Shown in pieces: positions 12,601-26,348 of a stretch of 64,000 bases of DNA. Source of the stretch: Burhinus oedicnemus (Eukaryota > Chordata > Aves > Charadriiformes > Burhinidae). How positions within the stretch are numbered: the first letter of the stretch is position 1; each line of letters opens with the position of its first letter. The notes beneath the pieces were generated by a model that did not search any database, had not been told where the DNA came from, and worked only from the letters and a program-made list of their open reading frames with translations. The translations under genes were made by a program, and so were the position numbers. Location: NCBI GenBank assembly GCA_008921705.1, contig VFFE01007859.1, positions 2,441,021 to 2,505,020 of the forward strand, in the 5' to 3' direction.

Positions 12601-15600
12601 CCAAGATGTCAGTATCAATTCAACCTTTATAGACTCACTATTATTAATTTATGCCATAGCTGCTTCAGTCCTTAGAATATGCAGTAAAAAGTATGCTAAC
12701 TCTTGTGATCAAAAATTGCACGCTGGATCTTTAGGCAGCCATTTGTTTTCAGCATTATAGGATGTTTTATTGATGCTTAATTTTCTGTTGTCAAATTGGG
12801 TAGTTTTAATAAGCAGTAGAATATTAAGAACTAGAATTGAACGACTGATTCACTTTCGGAACAGTGGCAGATGCTTTGCTGCTTTCTGAACCCATTGTGT
12901 TTCCACCAAGCACTTCTCCAGCTTAACGCACTGTGGCAAAAAGAGCCTGTTAGAAATGGCAGTATAATGTCAAACAAAAAGCGAAGAAACAGTGATTTCA
13001 TCCATTACCAAGTCTGACCAATATAACTTCTAGAATTGCATATATGGCTCATGTTATAACATTAGGTAACTCCTTGTACACAGATAGAAATCAAAATGTG
13101 TCAAGAAGGATTTATTTTAAAAGAACACATTTTAAGAAGTTGATTGTTGTAGTTACTGATAAAAACATTTTGTTTAAACTACCAGTAAGCATAACTTCTA
13201 AATGATTTGAAATATGTTTCCAGGCTTAGTTTGAAAGGTCTGAGGTTGCTATGTTTGCCTTATACAGAAGTCAAAGATATCCTTAATATTTAAAAGCAAA
13301 GCAGTGTTCCAAAGTATTAGAGTGGTGTTTGGGTCTTTAGTTGTTGTAAAGTACACAAATTATCAAAGTTTGTAGATTTCCAAGCTTATTATTTCCATTT
13401 CCTTCAAATGCATCTTCTGGCTACTGTAATACTTGAAAATCTTGTACTCATGTAAAATTTCATTTATTTCTATGAAAAAAAGAAATTGTATCTTTCATTT
13501 AAAGATATGTTATCAAGGTTGGTTACTGCCTAGTTGTATTTTTTCAGGAATGTACATCTAATGGGAAGTGAACATTTGTTTATTTAGTTTTAATTTTTTT
13601 TTCCTTTCTAAAAGATGTTAATATTTTTAGTTTATAAATACCCCACCATATAATTGCCAACCTGTATGTGTTCTTGAAGATAGATTTCAAAGCATCAGGG
13701 AGCAAACCTTACCTTCAAGTGATTTGGGGAATTGCTCCCAGTGGTAACTGATGGTGAAGTGTTCTCGTCACCAGTGCAAATGTAGTCTAGTTTAGGAAGT
13801 GATTTGGGGGAAAGCATTTCCGCCCAGAAGACATGGCAGGGGAAAGAAAATACTGAGGACATGGAGAGGGCTTTCTTTTGTTGTGTAGCTACTACTTGCC
13901 ATTTGATTTTCCTCAGTTATAGGATAACTTACATATAATTTAGGATTATCTTGGATTTAATGAACAGGTGTACTGAATTTTATCTCTTGCAGGCATTTCA
14001 CTTTTCCTTAGTTCACTCCAGTGCAATAACCTGTCCTTGTGTAGCCCATTTAAGTGCTATATTTTTGAAGTCTCTAGCATGGCAATGCATTAACTCCCTG
14101 TTGGGACAGTTCCCAAGTAGGGACATAGGACTGTGCTGATGGGAGAGTGCGACAGGAACCTTTCTCTGGGTGGTCTAGAGCTGCTCTGAGCAGCTTGGGG
14201 CAACTGGTAGTGAAGTTAGAGAAGATCAGATGTTCTGTTTTCTGCTGCAACAGGGAAGAGGAGATGGAGATCCAGTGCTGGCATGCAGGGAGACAGGAGG
14301 AAGGCAAACAGCTTTGTGATACAAATGAGTGAACTCCCAACAAGCTCCAGTCTGTGGTGGAGAAAGACTGACTCTGGATATCTCTTCTGCAAAGCAGAAT
14401 TTAACTGCCTCTTGTCACCTTTCCTCTGACTTGCTTCCCAAATCCAGAGTATGCTCTCTGGAAGAAACAGGCGAGAGACTTAGACCTGAGCATCTCAAAC
14501 TGTAAAATATATCCACATGTGAGGCGAAATGGATGGGGTCAAGCATTTCAGCACTTGTATACTGCCAATATTTACTTAAGGCAAGAGCTGGATCTTATTA
14601 AAACAACTGGGAGCAGAGAGGTTTTTTCAACCTGGAATTTTGTTAATCAGCCAGAATGGAAATTCTTGCACAAACGGAGAGCAAGCTTTATAAAATCTTT
14701 AGCCATGCATTTTCTATTTTTTTTTCCCCCCAATGGGCATTTTATAGCAAAAATAATAGTTCAAACTTAAGGTCCTTAATTAACAAGTAAAGAACTGACC
14801 GAATGCCAGCAACAACTGAATCACTAGTATTTTAGGCCATCTGTTGTAGACTGTCAGATAATTCGGAATTCAACATTTTATTCTCTTTATACAGATAATT
14901 TTTATCTAGATCTTGACACAGAGAACCTAACAGTCTCAATACAGATATGCAACACTGTCAGATGAAACAAAAGCACATGTTGTACTTCAGAGGACAGTTT
15001 TTCTTTTTTTTTTTTCTTGAACTGTAATATAATTGCACATATACTTGTCTTGGAGTTTTGAACTCCTGATGTTATTTAAGCAAAAGACACATTTTTAAAT
15101 CTAATTATGTATAGTGAGAGCTGTTCTTCAATTATATAGAAAATATTCAGGAAAAGCTTGCAGGGTCTTCATCTTTTGTGGGAAGTCTTTGAACTACTTC
15201 TGGAGAAATAATACCAGCAGTGAAAGCAAGATTAACATTTATGTGTCCTTGATGGAAAGTAGTGCACCAGTTCTCAAGTTTTCCCATATATGCAGATTTC
15301 ATAATTATTAAGTTAAATATAGTTTTGCCTGGTTTAAAATACCTCTATGTACAATAAATTAAAACATAAAGATCATAATGTTTATCATGAGACCATAACA
15401 TGTACTCTGCACTACTGGTGCTTTATATGTGAAAATCCTATGGTCACGTTGTAGACCACTGTTTGCTTTTGGTTTAAGTCTGTTGGTTTTAAGAGGGTTT
15501 TAAAAACAAAGACTGATTTTGTTGGCTACTTGCTTTGGTTTTTGTCTCAGTGAAAAATAGTAATTGATCAAAGTACAGGTAAAGCTGTGATTAGGTGAAT

Positions 15601-18600
15601 GAAAAGCGGGAGAGTCATGTGAGCAGTTATACTGAAAATGGATTTGAAACAAGCTTAGCAATATCAATGATGAGAAATGTGTTATTTTATTATTTCATAA
15701 AACTGCATAGATGTCATGCTAAAATAGGGCTCAACAATTTTTCAAACTAAATTCGTTAGAAAATACTAGAACAATATGCCATTTATTCCTTTTTGGGAAG
15801 CAAAGCTGAAAGTGCATCACTTTTCAGCAGTTCAGCTAACTGAAAAACAAACTTGTAGCTGTATATATTTTTAAACCTTTTGTTTGTTGCTTGTGGTTAA
15901 GTACACTTTGTTACTGGCCTATTAATTGCAGCAAATAAGATGATGAGAAAGTTAGTGAGGCAGTCTAACGTTCCTGTATGAAACACCTGTAACAATGTAC
16001 TGGGTGTCTCTGATAAAAGATGAAAAAACTTTAGTGGTATTGTTTCTCTTGACATTGTAGGATTTATTGACAGTTATTTCACTTCTAGCAGGTAACAGCA
16101 GAATATTTCAGTGAAAGGCTTTGAGGACTAAGCCTCTATTCTGATGTTTTTAGGTTTTGTTTAAAGCTCATTTTGAGTTAGGAGATCTCATACAGGATTT
16201 TCTTTTTTTTGCATCGCTGCAGTTCTAACTGTACTCCAGATACAGTTTAGTAAAGTTGCCACAAGCTCTCTTCAGCCATGGCTTCCTGTTACAACGCTCT
16301 TCATGCTTGGTCTGGTGCCTGTTGACCTCTTATGTGTTTGAGTTGCTCAGATTATTTTGGCCCAAATGACAGTTTGTGAAAGTTGGAGGTTATGCAACTC
16401 AGATCTCCGTAAAGGGATGGCAGATACTCTTCCCCATGTAGAACGGGTCAGCATTTCTTGCAATGTAGAGTATATTTTCAGAGTTAGAAAGTAATTTCTT
16501 CTTTCTTCCTGTAGAGCATTACAATTAATTACTATACAGACTGGGGAGGAAAATATCTTGTTTCTTAGTAAAAGTGTAATACTAGCATCTCTTAGTGTTT
16601 GTTTTAGAAGGAGCATTGGGATTGTCTCCTCTGATGTTTGTTTTTAATTTGGTATTTAGAAAAGCTGCTTTTTGGGGGGGGTTGTCTCCTTTGTTTTCTG
16701 AAGACAGGACAATACTGTTTGGCTATTTAGGTTCTAATATTAAGCTTTGAAACAGTTCAAGTATTTTAATGGACATGCTAATGCTGTAAAAGTGAAGGAG
16801 ATGAGGCAATTGGTAAACAGTTCTGAATCACATTCATTCAGGCTCCTGTATTTAAAAGGAGAACCAGAGTTTCACTTGGTTCTTACCTCTCCTTACAGAG
16901 AACTGAGTTGATAATCCAGACAGCCTCCTGGGTTTAGGAGTTTTGTTTTCCCAGTAGTGTAGCTAAGAACCATGAAGGAGCAAGGAGGAATAAGCAATAG
17001 CCTGCAGAGAGTTCAGGAGTCATCTTGAGGAGGAGGTAAGGAAGTTGTAGTGAGGAGAAGAGAGGACAGCAAGTATTGTGAAGCTCCAAAAATAAGGAAA
17101 ATGTGCAATACTAGGGCTTCCCAGCTATGAAAGCAGATTCCAAGAGCAGTTTCTTGCACAGTGTTCCCTGCAGATCTTCTGACAAACACCATTTATGAGT
17201 AGTATTTTTGAAGTAGTTGGCCTGCAGAAGACTTACGAACAACTTGGACTACACAGTAGCACAGTAAGTCTTTCACAGAAGAAATCCGTGTTTTTTGTCC
17301 TGGATGCAATACTGCAAAACTCTATCTCCCCCCCCCCCCCCCCCCCCGCCTCCAGGTATACTGATTCCAACCAACTGTCATTCATTTGACATTACTAGAG
17401 GAGCTTGTAGTACACCAGAAATCAATGGGAAGTTCATCTCATTTATATACATTTTTGCCTAGACCTTTTTAAAAGTCAGCATTATGGCAGAATGTGCCTT
17501 GGACAGCAGCATAGGGTACTACTGAGGGACCTGCTGATGGGTGGTGACTGGATGTCTCCTCTTGTGCTCAGTGACAGTGTGGCATTCTCATAGACAAGAA
17601 ACGTCATGCTTCTCTCTGACAGGAGATCAATACACCAAAATGGTTCAAGAGTTTCTTGAAAAAGCATATTCAGTTTATAGTGACACAGTATGCCACAACC
17701 ACATCTCTTCTATGAGGATTAATTCTTACTTCAGTTATAGTAATCTGACTGATAACTGGTTAAAAAGAATTGAGGATGTGAACTAGCAGCTTGGGTGCTG
17801 GATATAATGTGCAGTGCTGCTTCTCTTATCTCACATCCTCAGCTTTCACCCAGAATTAAGGAACGTGTTTCTTAAGAAAGGCAAACAACTTCATCTAGCT
17901 TTCAGTCATTTTACATCTTTTCTAAAAGTCTCTATGTAGTTTGTGAGAGCGTATTAGATTCAGGGTTTTGGCCCTATCTTCAAGATAGTTTAAAACTTTT
18001 AGATAAAAGCTGCCCTCTTCAGTAACAGGAGCATTATAATTGATCAGGAAGAGCTAACCTTCAAGTTAATATAGGCTGGAAATTTTATTTCCTAGTGTAG
18101 CGTACGATTGAAATGAATTTCCATTAAGGACTATTATGGTCTTACCACTTCTCAGACCAGCTGCCAAGTGCACTTCTTGCTTGATCTTTCTTCTGTGACA
18201 AGATACAAAACAGTATATATGCAGGCTGCACATAGAGCTTTCTTCCCAGATATGAGAGAGAATAAACTGTGAAAATTTATAGTTACATCAGTTATGTTAC
18301 AGAAAGATACTGAGATAGTATGATGAATGTAGTTGCTCTAAAACCTTTTTGGAATAAAACAAAATAGCTTGTTGCATTTGGACTGACTTACTATGCCAGA
18401 CTTCTGGTATACATAATGTAGGGATCTTGCATCCTGATGTGAGCATGAAGAAGCTTTCTGAGATTTGTAACACCTACTTGCTGATTTCAGTGTGTGAAAA
18501 CATAATTGGCTGTTTGTCCCCTTCTGCAAATTTTAAAATTGTTTTACAGTAAAGATAAAGTAGCTTTGCTCGAAAACCAAGCAAGCTGCTGCTCTGTGAC

Positions 18601-19499
18601 ATTTGAGAGGTCTTGAATGGGACTTTTGAATGTAGACAGAAGGAACACGATTCCCACACAATTTTTAAGGTCCTTTCTCTTGAGAGACACTACATCTCAC
18701 CACTGTGTGAACAGAAGAGAAGAGGGGAAAATCCAATTTAAAAACTACACCCCCTGTACCTCTCAGAAAAGCAAATTTTGCAGAACTCCATAGTGAAGCA
18801 GCCTGTAGTGACTCTGGTTCTCTCCTCTGCCTTCCCACTACTGAAGAAAAGCAAGAACAGATGAACTTAAATGCTGAATATAGGCAAAACATAATCAGTT
18901 TGGAAAATGAGTAGTGTATGCTAGTGTTGGTTACAACATATCATACACAATTGTCAGGCAGTCTCAGATGCATGAGACTATCTAGTTGTACTTTTAATTC
19001 TTTGTTTCCCCACACTTAATTGCGTTAAAGGATACTATATCCTAGCCACAAGCATTAATCTTCTACATAAGCAATTCTTGTAATTGCGATGGAGATTGCT
19101 TATAGAATTTAGCAAGGTGTGAAAATGCTCTATATTACTGTGATTGAGATGGGAGTGTAGTTGGCTGGAAATTTCTTAATGAAATGTCATGTCGGGAGAT
19201 GTAGATTGACACTAAAATGTGGGGAAAAGAATTGCCAATTAAACAATTTCTCTAGTCAAGTATGAAAGTTCTGATTGTGCGAAGACCGTCAGTGATGCTT
19301 TTAAGGGTAGATAGCCGTTTCCAGGAGCCGCAGTGGGAAATAATCTGGTAATTATACTTTGAGGTATTTTTGTAGAGTTCAGTAGTTTTTTCTGTTTTGC
19401 CAAGTAGGTATTCTAATAGCTTCTTTTTTTTATAGCTACAATTTATAGCACTTGCAAGCTGATTTTGATCTGTGAAATATAACTGTTATGTACGTGCAT
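9616..19499. other. Non-coding, AT-rich, no recognised mobile element in almost 10 kb
   Basis: Very few CpGs and only short open frames, the longest being 119 codons at 11479-11838 without any recognisable domain. The poly(C) tract at 17328 is the main landmark. Sequence around 10.1-13.7 kb is evenly AT-rich and free of recognisable repeats. Confidence 0.55.
17328..17347 (+). repeat. Poly(C) tract, 20 bases
   Basis: Twenty uninterrupted C bases are followed by GCC. The length is likely to be polymorphic and error-prone in sequencing. An open frame runs across it as a proline string by chance. Confidence 0.95.
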
Positions 19500-19662
19500 C
19501 CATGGATTCCCCATCATTGGAAGTGTTCAAGGTCAGGTTGGATGGGGCTTTGGGGAACCTGATCTAGTAAAAGATGTCCCTGCCCATGGCAGTGGTATTG
19601 GAAGTAGATGATCTTTAAAGGTCCCTTCCAACTCAAACCATTCCATGGTTTATAAGACTGTA
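19500..19662 (+). mobile_element. CR1 LINE 3' end, 5'-truncated
   Basis: From 19504 the sequence follows the bird CR1 3' region: CCCCATCATTGGAAGTGTTC, AGGTTGGATGGGGCTTTG, AACCTGATCTAGT, a CCTGCCCATGGCA block, then GATGATCTTTAAAGGTCCC and CCAACTCAAACCATTCCATGG. The terminal short repeat has decayed to CCATGGTTTATAAG. It is about 160 bases long and non-coding. Confidence 0.93.
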
Positions 19663-22600
19663 GGTAAAGGTGCAAAGTTTGACAAAGGTGGCTTAAGGTA
19701 AAACACAAAGGGTAATACTTTTAAAGTAAATGGAAGTTGTTACTTGTTTGGTCTCTTGTCTTACCTTATCATCAAGTTTTTATTGCTTAGAAAGGAGGGA
19801 AAACATTTTGGCAATATCTAGTGTTACACTTGGAAAAAAAAATAGTATTCTTAATGTAGCTATACCTGCTTGTTAAAGAACTTCAGCTTTTCTCACCGCA
19901 TAAACTTCTGAAAGATCTATGTACCAGATGTATAATTCTACTGATACCAGAATTGTTGAAGAAATGTAGAAAAGCTATTGCTAAATCTTATTAATGCTCA
20001 TGTATAACTTGCACAATTCAGTATCTTTTAGAAGTTGATTCCTGGGAAACGCAGAGTAAGTGCATGTGAAGATTTTACTATTTTTAGGTGGTGGCAACTG
20101 TCTTCTCTTACTAAACTGGGACAAGACAATGGTCCGGAATTTGGACTGCATTTTTTTTCCACTGCACTTCACCCAGACCAGGTATATTTTATTCTGACTG
20201 TAATGAGTTGCCATAGTCTTAAGTGTAGGCGCTATAGTAGCAAAGCTTTATTGTTGCTATTTTCTTTTTTTCAACCAGAGCATAACTGGAAACACGGTCC
20301 CTGGAAGTCTAATCATGCAAAGTGTCTTTTTTCTTTTTCTTTCTTCCTCTAATAATTGAGGAAAAATGATAATATCTGCAGTAGTTACTTGGTTAAACAG
20401 TTAAACTTCCATTCTTTAAGTCTGTAATGTGTAATCTAATTAACACAGTGTTACAAGATGAATTTATACTTATCCTTTGTGTAAGGCATTCTTGAGAGAC
20501 GTCAGGTGTCTCCAATATACAGTGCTATAGTACTGCACATTTTGAAAATACAAGATGTTAGGTTTTTTGTATGAAAAAAAGTTTATATTCTAAGGTTTGT
20601 AAACAGTATTAATAAAGCCTGTTGTTGTGACATTGATACTGCTGATGGTATGTAGCTGCCACAGGGCAGTAATACGGGCAAACTAAAAATGTGGCCAAGA
20701 ACTGTATTTGCCTAATGTGAATAAGGTTATTTCACGAAAATACTTACTAGGTATAAAAGCAGTTTTGAAGAAATGAGGTGCGATCATAATATTTAAATAT
20801 TACCTGAACAGTTTACTGTTCAAGTGTGAAGTATTCAATCTCAAAAAATGTTTTCCCAGTGTACTTCACATGCTTTCTTACAGCAGCATGTGTGCACATA
20901 TACAACATACTAGGCTTTTTAGTGCAGAGAAAAACCCAACACAGGTCCCACAGCTCTTTCTCTAAACTTAATTAGCCTTTACTAACTTTCTAACCTAAAT
21001 GTCTTTAGGCATAATTTCTTACCCGCTTTCAGAATATAGCTTCTTTCTTTTTCCCCCCACTCTTTCTTGTCCACTGAACAAGCATATGTTATTTTAATCA
21101 GTAGTTTTAATCTGTAAAGAACAGGTTTTTGGACATGCATGGGCTACTTCTAATATTATGGGATCTGTGGCAGAGGAACCAGTTTCACATGTGGAATACA
21201 CACGCAGTCCATGTGCCTGGCATTTTGATGTGGGTTTGTGTCTTGGAGAAAAAAAAAAAAGTGGGCAATAAATCAATAAAAGGTTAAAAGTAATCTTTTC
21301 TCCCTGCTGGTTTGAAATCCTTTCTAGCAATCGAGATTCATGAAATACACCAGTAATTATTTCCTTTCCTAGAGAATTCATTAACCGAGGCATTAGCCTT
21401 TTTATTGTCACGAGCGATGACTAATTCTTTGCATCCTGTTATGCTTTGTCAGGTGCATTAAAATATTAAATACAGATTATTTAATTTTGAGTTTCTTTTT
21501 CAAATAATGAAAATCTTGTGTTTTGAATAATTTTTGTAGAGGCAGTTCAGTTTCACTGCTGTTGTCTTTCAAAATCCCTAAGATTTTATTTGTTCATTTA
21601 CACAGTTACTGTCTGTCTCTTACATCCAACTCTCCAAAACAGAGAGAGGCTTTCAGCTCTTCAGCCTGTTCAGAAAAAAAATTGAGTGGAGATTGATCTT
21701 CTTTCAATGTATTTTTCTTTCATTTCAGTCTTCAAAAAATACAGAAGTGATTACTTTTAACACTGATCTAACAACTGACTTATTTGATATTTTTAAATGG
21801 TTTTCATTTGGGAGTTTTAAAGTACTTTGTAAAACAGTAGGTATCACAGTATCCCTGTGTGCTGGGATACGTGTGTTTGTGTTGCTTTACAAACCAAACC
21901 AGTGGTGGATGAAATGAAGAATGCACCTACCAGGTTGTATGTCTCAGGTCTGAGAGTAAGAGGCAAAGCCAGGAATTCAACATATGAGTGAATCGGATTC
22001 GTAATCTAAGTCCACACCAGTCTCTTCATTTTCATTTCCTTTAAATCTGTTCATGAGTAAGACTGAGTCTTGGTACAATGCCAGTCTTTCTGAAGAAGCT
22101 TGTGCTGAATACCTGAAATGAAGTGTTTAGAAATACTGTTTGATGAGAAGCATAGCTGTAATATTGCTCAAGTTTCAAGGAGTGAGTGTTTCCTGAAACT
22201 AAGGACATCTTTTTAATTTTCCTTAAAATGTAGGTGTCTCGGGTAGGTAGTCCTTAATAATTTTCTAATGATAGTTTGAGCTTCTGGATTAAGTTTTATT
22301 CATGACCTAGAAATCTGAGTTAGCAGAGATGCTTCCCATCTGTCTGTAGTCATACACATCTGCAGTAATACATTCTCAGTGGTGAGTAATTTTTGGCTTG
22401 TGGACAGATGTATAATTGAGAGAGAATGCTACTAAGAAAAAAAAGCTTTGGGAAAAAAACCTTATGGTGAAGACAAATATCTCATAAAAAGCTTATAATG
22501 ACAGAATTACTATCACAACCTCTTCTACTGTTTTCACCATATTCCCCATCAAAAAGGCTATTTTATAATCTTGTGCCATAAAAATAAAGGCTTAAGATTA

Positions 22601-23971
22601 TCAAATTATTACACTACATTTTGGAACTAAGGTAATTTGATTAAAAACATAGAATAATACAAAGAAAAGTTATTCACAGTATTAAAAAATAGTGGGCAAT
22701 AGGTCAAAACCCCATAAGCTTTGTTTTTAATGCTGTGCTGACAAGGGGCATTTTTGGCCTTATTTTGAACATTTTTATCAACAGGAAAAAACCTTCACTG
22801 ATAAATATAGTAAATGCTGATGCAATAAAAAAAAAAGGAGATGGAAGTGCTGCAGAGCAATCAAATTTGCTTTCATAAGCTGTACGCTGTCAAATTGTGT
22901 TCAAATTTTAGGTCATAAATACAGAATGAGAGACTGTCGGCTGTACGGGCCATCCTAAAAAGTAGCCTTGTTTGCACTGGTGATGAATAAGTTGCTGAAC
23001 CAAGTGTGAGGTCTTTTTGTCATAGGTGTGGTCCTAGAATGTATCCTGAGGTTTGCGAAGGAGAGCGGTTAAGGTTCTTCTACATTGGACATCGATGTAA
23101 CTGCTCCTGCAAGGCTTTGTGTTTTTCTGGCACTCACAGACCAATACTTCAGTGACTTGCTGTTAAATTTAAGGATGCAAAGGTCTGACGCAATGTAGGA
23201 TGAGAAATGTGGCTTTCTAGGAAAGTATCAAGGAGCTTGGTCTCTTCTGCAAGTAGATCAAGGGATGGCTTGGTGATACCTAAGAGTTAGCTGTGCAAAC
23301 AACATCAGGGAGTTCTTCCATCTGCCAGGCAAAGCTGTAAGAAAATCTGGTGACTGGAAATTTAAGCCAAACTGACAATTAAGCAAAACCAGCCAGTCAT
23401 AAAGGATATTTGTTGTTGGAAGAGCTTACCATGTACTATGGTGGAGTCTACAACATGGGCAGTTTTTTCATTATGATGATGATTTAGGTGTCTCTTAGGA
23501 TCTATATTGGAGAGACTGTTAGTGTGATGATTCCAGCAGTATCTGAGGCATGATCGTACTAACTTGTTTCAGTTTTATTTTGTCTTAAGATGTTTTTTGT
23601 GCATCCCTGTGAGCTGTGGACCTCACTTTCTGCATGGCTGGATCACTCTGTTTTTGTAGCGTATCTCTATGTTTCCTAAGAATGTGAAGTGTGCCTATGT
23701 GTCAGAAGGGACTGCGGGTCCGTGTGTCCTGTGTCTTGTCTCCAAGAATGGCCACTAATGGATTTTTAAGGAAAGTATCGTGTTTGTTCTGCTCTTGCTC
23801 TTCATGAAGCATCTTGTTTCATGGCAACTATTGGATTCTGAGCTAAACAGACATTTGGTCAGCGTAACATAGTGCACCGATTGCTATGTATGGGAACAAA
23901 GCAAGCATGCACTGACATTTTTCTTGCATTTGGCATTTACCTGCTTATGTATTTCTGACCTGGGTTTGCAT
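19663..23971. other. Non-coding, nothing recognised
   Basis: No exon, RNA gene or mobile element is recognised. Two short A runs (21249-21260 and 22827-22837) and simple AT-rich sequence make up the landmarks. Confidence 0.55.
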
Positions 23972-24400
23972 CATGGCCATTATCAGTGACTGCTGATGGG
24001 TTTTCCATAAACTTGTCTAATTCCTTTCGAGAACCACTTAAAGTTTTGGCGTCCACAGTACCTGTGACACCAGATTTTACAATTTAATTCCATACTCCAT
24101 GGCAAAGCTTCCTGTGGTTTCTAATGTGCTGACTTACTGGTCCACTGACATTGAATTGAGACATAGTGCATATTTTATATGCACTTGTTTTATTCCCCAC
24201 AGTCTTGTTGTCTTCAGGCTGGGGACTACCAGCGCATTTCTTTTTCTTCTTTTTCAGCAAGCTATTCCATGCCCTGGACTGTACTTCCTGCCCGTCCTGG
24301 CACTTTTTCTAGTTCTCCACCTTTTTTGAGATAGATGCGTCTTAGATTTAGGTAAATGCCATTTGGGGGTTTAGTCCTTTTCTGAATAGTATCTAACATT
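23972..24400 (-). mobile_element. Ancient CR1-type LINE 3' region (amniote-wide type), highly diverged
   Basis: The plus strand follows, in order, the antisense of the long CR1 3' region known from turtle, crocodile and other amniote genomes. Blocks are CATGGCCATTATCAGTGAC, AACTTGTCTAATTCCTTTCG, TTGGCGTCCACAGTACCTGT, ATTTTACAATTTAATTCC, then after a diverged stretch GCTATTCCATGCCC, CTTTTTCTAGTTCTCCACC, TTTTTTGAGATAGATG and AGTATCTAACATT. Divergence is heavy and parts are lost. It is a different, much older lineage than the copies at 19.5 and 26.2 kb. Confidence 0.75.
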
Positions 24401-26149
24401 CTTTTCGGTGGGTAATTCAGTAATCACTTCACTTCCGTGATTAATTTATTGATCTTGAAGCTCCCTGTACAGTTTCTCTTAGACTGTACTGACATCTAAT
24501 GGTACGGCAAAGTGGCTTAACTACACTTAATGGCAAGATATATTGTCTGATAGGCAAATATAATTATATATTGTCTTCTTAATTCAGTATTAATTTTTGA
24601 AAGACAAGATGGAATCACTTCAATTTTTGCACAGAAAGTCTGACCTAATACTTTTTCTTCTGGCAATTAATCTCTTTTTGTTCTGCTCTTTGGGCCACAA
24701 TTATTTTAAAATATATTTCAGATCTTTGTAAGAGTATTTTTGAGTACAGTGAAAGTGATGTGATTGTTTTATACTGCAGAAGTTATTAGTATAAGTCACA
24801 GTATCTCCAGAAAAGGATAGCAGCATGAAATAAAATGTAAGAACAAATGCTGTCCTGCAGAACTTCAGAACAGGATGTTCCAGTGTTGTTGTAGCAGTTT
24901 TACTGTTGCTGTATTTTGAAGAAACTTGCGAACAAAGTCTTTGTCCTATTTTTCTCATCCTCCTATTTAAGCTTCTTCTATGTTTTTAATTGGGCATTTT
25001 TCAAACTTCTGGTGATAAATACTGTTGAATAATACTTTTGAACTTTAGAAGGAAAAAATAATTGAGTTCAGATATGAATCTTAAAGTTATATCCTATGTT
25101 TATGTGTAGTACACTGTGTAACTTCAGCGAGACCTAAGTGTCATGTAACTTCCATTATGAACCACCATTCTTGTGATCCAAAATTTGTTTTATGCAGAAC
25201 TAATACTGCTGCTGCTGACACTAGAAGTATTCAACTACAAATTTTAGAGCTTTTTCAAGTAGAATATTTCTCTCCTACATCATCAGCTTTATTTTTCCCT
25301 TTCTCAGAGTTAGAGCTCATCTCTTGCCATAGCCTCAGAAAGTTGGCAGCTTTACTGTGTAAATGCATCTTTGCTTTTATTTGAACATTAAGCTAATTTA
25401 TCTGACTTTGCATTTTTACATGTCATTTTACTTTCTGCTGTTTATCAACTTGATACTGTCCTCTGTTTGCCAAACACAAGATACATTGTTTTGTACTGGA
25501 GAAATATTTTGAAATTTAGATAAATTTCCATGTCTCAGCAATAGTTTTCTCGCAGTCTTCAGCATATGTTGTAGCCTGTCCTCTTCCCAAAGAAGAAGAA
25601 AATGTGAAACTTGAAGCTTAATTTCTACGGAGCATCAATAATTCTTACAGCTGAGTAATACTTATTTGTGGGTTGTGCATTGAGTTAGGTTTGCACAAAA
25701 GCTTACTACTTCATGCTTTGGGAAGAGTGAAGTCCATAAAATGGATTTCAGAATTCCAGAGCATATGGTTTAAATTTGTACCCTGGCGCTCTGCTTTTAG
25801 CTGCATAAACTGGGGAACCAGTTGTGGCACAGAGTATCTCAGATGCTAGGAATATCTGACATGCAGCCATGAAGCTGGCGTGCATCCTGTGAGTCCTTCT
25901 GGTCATTTTACTGAAGAGATATTCAAACATCAGTGGGGGAGGGGAAGAAAAACAAAAAAACCCAAAACTGTTTTGTTTCTCCACCTGTTCAGGTGAACAA
26001 ATGCGAGGTAAGGTATTTGTACTGGTGGTCATACAGTTGCAACAATAATCATTGCAGAAGGCATCCTTCTGCTTGGTGAGCAGCCCCAGTTGCCCTGAGC
26101 ATACCATCCAGCTCACTGACTCTCATTGTTTTGCCACGAAATCTTAGGT
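24401..26149. other. Non-coding, nothing recognised
   Basis: AT-rich between two CR1 fragments. The old minus-strand CR1 may continue in decayed form for another 100 bases past 24400, but I cannot align it. A 122-codon minus-strand open frame (25748-26116) has no recognisable features. Confidence 0.5.
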
Positions 26150-26348
26150 ATGGTTGACTTGGATATAAGGAAGAGTTTTTTTTTTTTTTTTTTTATGATG
26201 AGGATGGTGAGACACTGGAAGAGCTGCCTAGATAAATTCTGGATACCCCATCATTGGAAGTGTTCAAGGTCAGGTTGGATGGGGCTTTGTGCAACCTGAT
26301 CTAGTGAAAGATGTCTCTGCCCATGGCAAGAGGGTTGGACTAGATGAT
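26150..26348 (+). mobile_element. CR1 LINE fragment, truncated at both ends, with an expanded T run
   Basis: The block GACTTGGATATAAGGAAGAG, a T run, GGTGAGACACTGGAAGAGC, CCCCATCATTGGAAGTGTTC, AACCTGATCTAGTGAAAGAT and GGTTGGACTAGATGATG follows the CR1 3' consensus. It is close to the copy at 19500-19662, so probably the same or a sister subfamily. The usual tail (ATCTTTAAAGGTCCC onwards) is missing after 26348, which is uncommon because CR1 copies normally keep their 3' end. The T run (26176-26194) replaces the usual AATTCTTTACTG-like stretch. Confidence 0.92.

Noticed and set aside
17541..17786. Exon-like stretch after CTTCTCTCTGACAG, encoding DQYTKMVQEFLEKAYSVYS
   Set aside because: The acceptor looks fair, but I recognise no protein, there is no convincing donor, and the frame simply runs to a stop. 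Kept only as a note.
20035..20352. Open frame with a QDNGPEF string that recalls a DDE integrase core motif
   Set aside because: Only that short string resembles it. No zinc finger, further acidic residues or flanking retroelement sequence is present, and the context is plain AT-rich DNA.
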